Below are positions 61,459 through 64,000 of a stretch of DNA of 64,000 nt, piece by piece. The stretch lies in the NCBI GenBank assembly GCA_910588855.1, contig CAJUSR010000008.1, positions 80,371 through 144,370 on the forward strand. The letters are read 5' to 3'. How positions within the stretch are numbered: the stretch's first letter is position 1; every line of letters starts with the position of its first letter. This DNA is from an uncultured Kineothrix sp. Its GTDB lineage: Bacteria > Bacillota > Clostridia > Lachnospirales > Lachnospiraceae. Made by a program: the position numbers and the translations under genes. The notes beneath the pieces are model-generated. The model was not told the DNA's origin and searched no databases. It saw nothing but the letters and a program-made list of their open reading frames with translations.

Positions 61459-62706
61459 CTATTGATCAGATTGTTTCCTTTCAAGCTCGCTAAAAAATCT
61501 CGTTGATAACAATCCAATTATACATACAACTATGCCCGTAGGAATTAAAACAAAATAAACTGTAGTATTAAAATTGTCAAACAAAAACCCATATACAATT
61601 TGTCCTATCGGTTGAACACACAATGTAATCGCAGATGTATACGCCATAACTTTTCCCATCAAATGATTTGGCGTTCTCTGTTGTATAAGAGATACTGCAA
61701 AAATGGAAAAAATACTTATGACAATCTGCATACCACACAATGAAAGCACATTGATTATATAAACTGAAATCTTATTGAGCGGAAAAATAAATGCTATGCC
61801 AGCAGGGATAATAAATATGCCCAAAGCTGCCAACACCTGTGATAATTTGTGGGTTTTCAATTTTCCAGTAAGCAGTCCTGCGGCTATGCTGCCTAAAATT
61901 GTTGCAACTGCTAATGCACTTTCCGCAGCACCATAATATCTTGCGTTTAATTCAAGAACAGTTCGTACAATATAAGGCAATCCAATTATAGTGATACCCA
62001 TTACAAAAAATCTGGAAACAGCGGCTAATAATAACATTTTCAAAATATCGGATTGTTCCTTAAAAACAAACCGCATACTTGTCAAAAAATCATACTTAAT
62101 TATAGAAAAAATATTTTGATTGTTAGCCAACCGTTCATAACTTAATTCTATGAAACACTCAAATAAAGCAGTTACAAAAAAGCAAATAATACTTGCATAC
62201 ATAACTGGTTTTAGACCAAACATAGAATATAATATGCTACCAAACATTGGCGCAACAAGATAAGACAAGGAAGCCACTTGATTAACAACAGCGTTCCCTT
62301 TCATAATGTTATCCCCAGTTAGCATTGTCGGAATACACGCCTGTACATTAGGTGTTTCAAAAGCTCCCAAAATGGACAATATCACAAGCAAGATACTTAT
62401 TACTGTAAGATCATTCCTTTGGGTTAAAAAAATTGCTGCACATAAAACAGATATACCTGACAATGCGTCCAATGCAACCATAATATTTCTTCTATTTGCC
62501 CGATCAGAAAGAATACCCCCAAATGGTGATAACAAAATAGTTGGAATCGTTGCTATAGATAATATCCCTGCAAATATAGTTGCAGAACCTGTTACCTCCA
62601 ACACATACATAGATAATGCAAGTTTCAATATATAATTACCAAATAAAGAAGTCACTTGCCCTAATACCAAAAGTGTAAAGTTTTTTGTAAATAGTTTTTG
62701 AGCCAT
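61459..62706 (-). CDS. MFS efflux transporter
   Basis: A 415-residue transporter with about 12 membrane segments. The cytoplasmic loop 2-3 motif reads SPFGGILSDRANRRNIMVAL. The fold and length match the macrolide/drug exporter-like MFS group (MefA-like). It is 3 nt downstream of the TetR gene, so both share the repressor-controlled promoter. Substrate is unknown. Confidence 0.9.
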   Translation of the reverse strand: MAQKLFTKNFTLLVLGQVTSLFGNYILKLALSMYVLEVTGSATIFAGILSIATIPTILLSPFGGILSDRANRRNIMVALDALSGISVLCAAIFLTQRNDLTVISILLVILSILGAFETPNVQACIPTMLTGDNIMKGNAVVNQVASLSYLVAPMFGSILYSMFGLKPVMYASIICFFVTALFECFIELSYERLANNQNIFSIIKYDFLTSMRFVFKEQSDILKMLLLAAVSRFFVMGITIIGLPYIVRTVLELNARYYGAAESALAVATILGSIAAGLLTGKLKTHKLSQVLAALGIFIIPAGIAFIFPLNKISVYIINVLSLCGMQIVISIFSIFAVSLIQQRTPNHLMGKVMAYTSAITLCVQPIGQIVYGFLFDNFNTTVYFVLIPTGIVVCIIGLLSTRFFSELERKQSDQ

Positions 62707-62709
62707 AGT

Positions 62710-63363
62710 TTACTCCCTTCTCTTGGACGAAATCTCTGAAAGAATTTTTTCTGACATAAATTCTGATTTATTATCCCAAATTGGCAATCCCATTTTTGAA
62801 AGCACTTCTACAATAAATTGATACTTATGCAGTATTTCTTCTGTAGTAGCAGGATATATAGACGGCATAAGCCAAAAGTTGATAAGCGGAAGAAGCTCCG
62901 AAAGTTCTTTTGCATACTCGGTTTGGATAGAACCATCCTTTCTGCCTTCCTCCAATAACTCAAACCATAAGGGAGTAAGTGTTTTCGTATTTGCTTCAAT
63001 TGCTGCCGCCAATATTTTTGGATCTTTTAGAATAGAAATTGCTTGCATATTAAGCTCATTGCGTTCTTTATCTGAACGGTCAATTAAAAGCAATTCCCTT
63101 ATTTTTTGTAAACTATTTAAATCAGTCCGTTTTTTGACCAACTCAAAAGGATTTTTTTCAAGGAACATTCGTTTACTCAATGTATTCATAACTTCTTCTT
63201 TGCTCTTAAAACAACGATAAAACATTCCCTTAGCTCCGCCTACTGCTTCCATAATATCTGAAATAGATGTTTCTTCAAAACCTTTTGTTATAAAAAATTT
63301 TTGCGCTGCATCTAAAATTTCTTTTTCCCATTGTTCTATCGGCTTCTTAACAGGTCTTGCCAT
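62710..63363 (-). CDS. TetR-family repressor
   Basis: A 217-residue regulator. The N-terminal HTH is ILDAAQKFFITKGFEETSIS, DIMEAVGGAKGMFYRCFKSK; the C-terminal ligand domain is helical. It is the first gene of the repressor-MFS pair, and a perfect palindrome sits on its promoter. Confidence 0.93.
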   Translation of the reverse strand: MARPVKKPIEQWEKEILDAAQKFFITKGFEETSISDIMEAVGGAKGMFYRCFKSKEEVMNTLSKRMFLEKNPFELVKKRTDLNSLQKIRELLLIDRSDKERNELNMQAISILKDPKILAAAIEANTKTLTPLWFELLEEGRKDGSIQTEYAKELSELLPLINFWLMPSIYPATTEEILHKYQFIVEVLSKMGLPIWDNKSEFMSEKILSEISSKRRE

Positions 63364-63381
63364 TTTATGCCTCCTAACATA

Positions 63382-63437
63382 ATAGTTATTGACTTTCGGT
63401 CAATAACTATTATACTGACCTCTCTATATATTGTCAA
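63382..63437 (-). promoter_or_regulatory. tetR-MFS promoter with perfect palindromic operator
   Basis: Minus strand TTGACA, 17 nt, TATAAT (63437-63409). The palindrome ATAGTTATTGAC-TTTCG-GTCAATAACTAT (63382-63410) covers the start region and touches the -10, a strong autorepression site. Confidence 0.88.
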
Positions 63438-63463
63438 GACACTAAAAATGCAAACAACTATTT

Positions 63464-63570
63464 TTTAGCCGACACACCCTACGGGAGTGTCGTGGGTAGA
63501 ATAGCAAGCACTGCCTGTGTCCGGACACACAGGCAAAATTCCCCATACTTCCCTGCCGACCGTATGATGA
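63464..63570. other. Hairpin-rich region upstream of mobC, possible oriT
   Basis: CGACAC..GTGTCG (about 63470-63492) and GCCTGTGT-CCGGAC-ACACAGGC (about 63511-63533) lie in the non-coding DNA before mobC, where relaxosome target sites usually occur. No nic site can be assigned by eye. Confidence 0.35.
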
Positions 63571-63634
63571 AATTTTCATAGGGAAGTGTCCCTAACCCTC
63601 TTTGATTTTCTTTCCGTCTTTTCTCTGCCAGTCC

Positions 63635-63663
63635 TTGACCTTTATCCGCAGATTTGCTACAAT
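63635..63663 (+). promoter_or_regulatory. mobC promoter
   Basis: TTGACC, 17 nt, TACAAT, giving a leader of ~108 nt. Confidence 0.7.
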
Positions 63664-63711
63664 AACACGTGGATAAGTCTATCCAAAACAATTGAACAGA
63701 CTCGAAACCAG

Positions 63712-63747
63712 ACTGTTGTAAACCGGACAAGTTACAGCAGTTTTTTT
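63712..63747 (+). terminator. Attenuator in the mobC leader
   Basis: ACTGTTGTAA and TTACAGCAGT form a 10-bp stem with one G-T pair, followed by seven T, 30 nt before the mobC start and downstream of its promoter. Transcription of the mobilisation genes would stop here unless anti-terminated. Confidence 0.75.
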
Positions 63748-63777
63748 ATGCCCAAAAACAGAAAAGGAGTGTTAAAA

Positions 63778-64000
63778 ATGGCAAACAGAATCCGCACCAA
63801 CCGAAATGAATTTCACTTAGATGACAAGGAGCAGTATATCTTAGATGAGAAGTTCAAATTGTCCGGCATGAAAAGCAAGTCAGCTTTCCTGCGTAAGTTG
63901 ATTTTATACGGATATGTCTATGACGTGGATTACAGTTTCATACGGGAATACAATACGGAGCTTGGACGGATCAGCTCCAGCCTGAACCAGATTGCAAAAA
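63778..64000 (+). CDS. mobC: MobC-like mobilisation protein, 3' end cut by the window
   Basis: The visible 74 residues read MANRIRTNRNEFHLDDKEQY and SGMKSKSAFLRKLILYGYVY, then EYNTELGRISSSLNQIAK: the ribbon-helix-helix accessory protein of the relaxosome (MobC/BfmC-like). It binds near oriT and helps the relaxase. AAAAGGAG precedes the ATG. The relaxase gene is expected just outside the window. Confidence 0.88.
   Translation, partial: MANRIRTNRNEFHLDDKEQYILDEKFKLSGMKSKSAFLRKLILYGYVYDVDYSFIREYNTELGRISSSLNQIAK

Overview
The window looks like chromosomal DNA of a motile, anaerobic Firmicute of the class Clostridia, most likely family Lachnospiraceae; the genus cannot be fixed from the sequence. 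The evidence is a moderate G+C content, the CsrA-FliW-FlgM late flagellar gene set, tandem FlgK paralogues, a short Lachnospiraceae-type flagellin, DUF3880 glycosyltransferases and Tn916-like integration modules. No rRNA or tRNA gene was seen.

Positions 1-16060 (all minus strand) are a late flagellar and flagellin-modification locus. flgM-flgN-flgK-flgK-flgL-fliW-csrA form one operon, flaG-fliD-fliS-fliT a second, and flagellin a third. Each starts from a near-consensus sigma-28 (SigD) promoter with a 16-nt spacer. The flagellin leader carries a hairpin that presents a CsrA-type GGA loop just upstream of the ribosome binding site, so FliW-CsrA-flagellin partner switching is probably conserved. 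Four glycosyltransferase-like genes downstream of flagellin are candidate flagellin glycosylation genes.

Positions 16315-26149 are a sialic acid utilisation locus. A minus-strand operon holds an ABC binding lipoprotein, two permeases, NanA-type lyase, an RpiR/SIS regulator and a chemoreceptor. A divergent plus-strand set holds NanE, a YhcH/NanQ-type protein and a ROK kinase. The ROK gene is preceded by a striking array of about ten 26-bp tandem repeats. Positions 26367-29059 encode the AmmeMemoRadiSam pair (AmrS radical SAM enzyme; Memo-AMMECR1 fusion) with an acylphosphatase.

Positions 29494-40501 hold small regulatory and stress modules: LytTR-DUF3021-CPBP, BlaI-M56 peptidase with an operator, a 192-bp MITE-like element that splits a small ORF, a FtsX-type ABC exporter with its own two-component system, a uracil-DNA-glycosylase-like protein and a WYL regulator. 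Two families of dispersed intergenic hairpin repeats occur. Positions 40575-42915 are a graveyard: a pentapeptide-repeat remnant, a very AT-rich truncated P-loop/NACHT-like gene, a transposase remnant and a broken lantibiotic-immunity-type permease.

Positions 43390-54683 are a compact integrated element of about 11.3 kb, bounded by an 11-bp direct repeat. It has a tyrosine integrase, a HIRAN protein, a ribbon-helix-helix regulator, an ERCC4 nuclease, a P4-type primase-helicase with a dnaX-like slippery heptamer, an excisionase-like protein and a repressor. It also carries what looks like a complete type I toxin-antitoxin locus (30-residue holin-like toxin plus convergent antisense RNA). From 54683 to the window end lies a second, related integrative/mobilisable element: integrase, excisionase-like protein, Tn916-type sigma factor, efflux cargo (MATE with PadR; MFS with TetR), and a mobC gene behind a transcription attenuator. 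It continues past the window.
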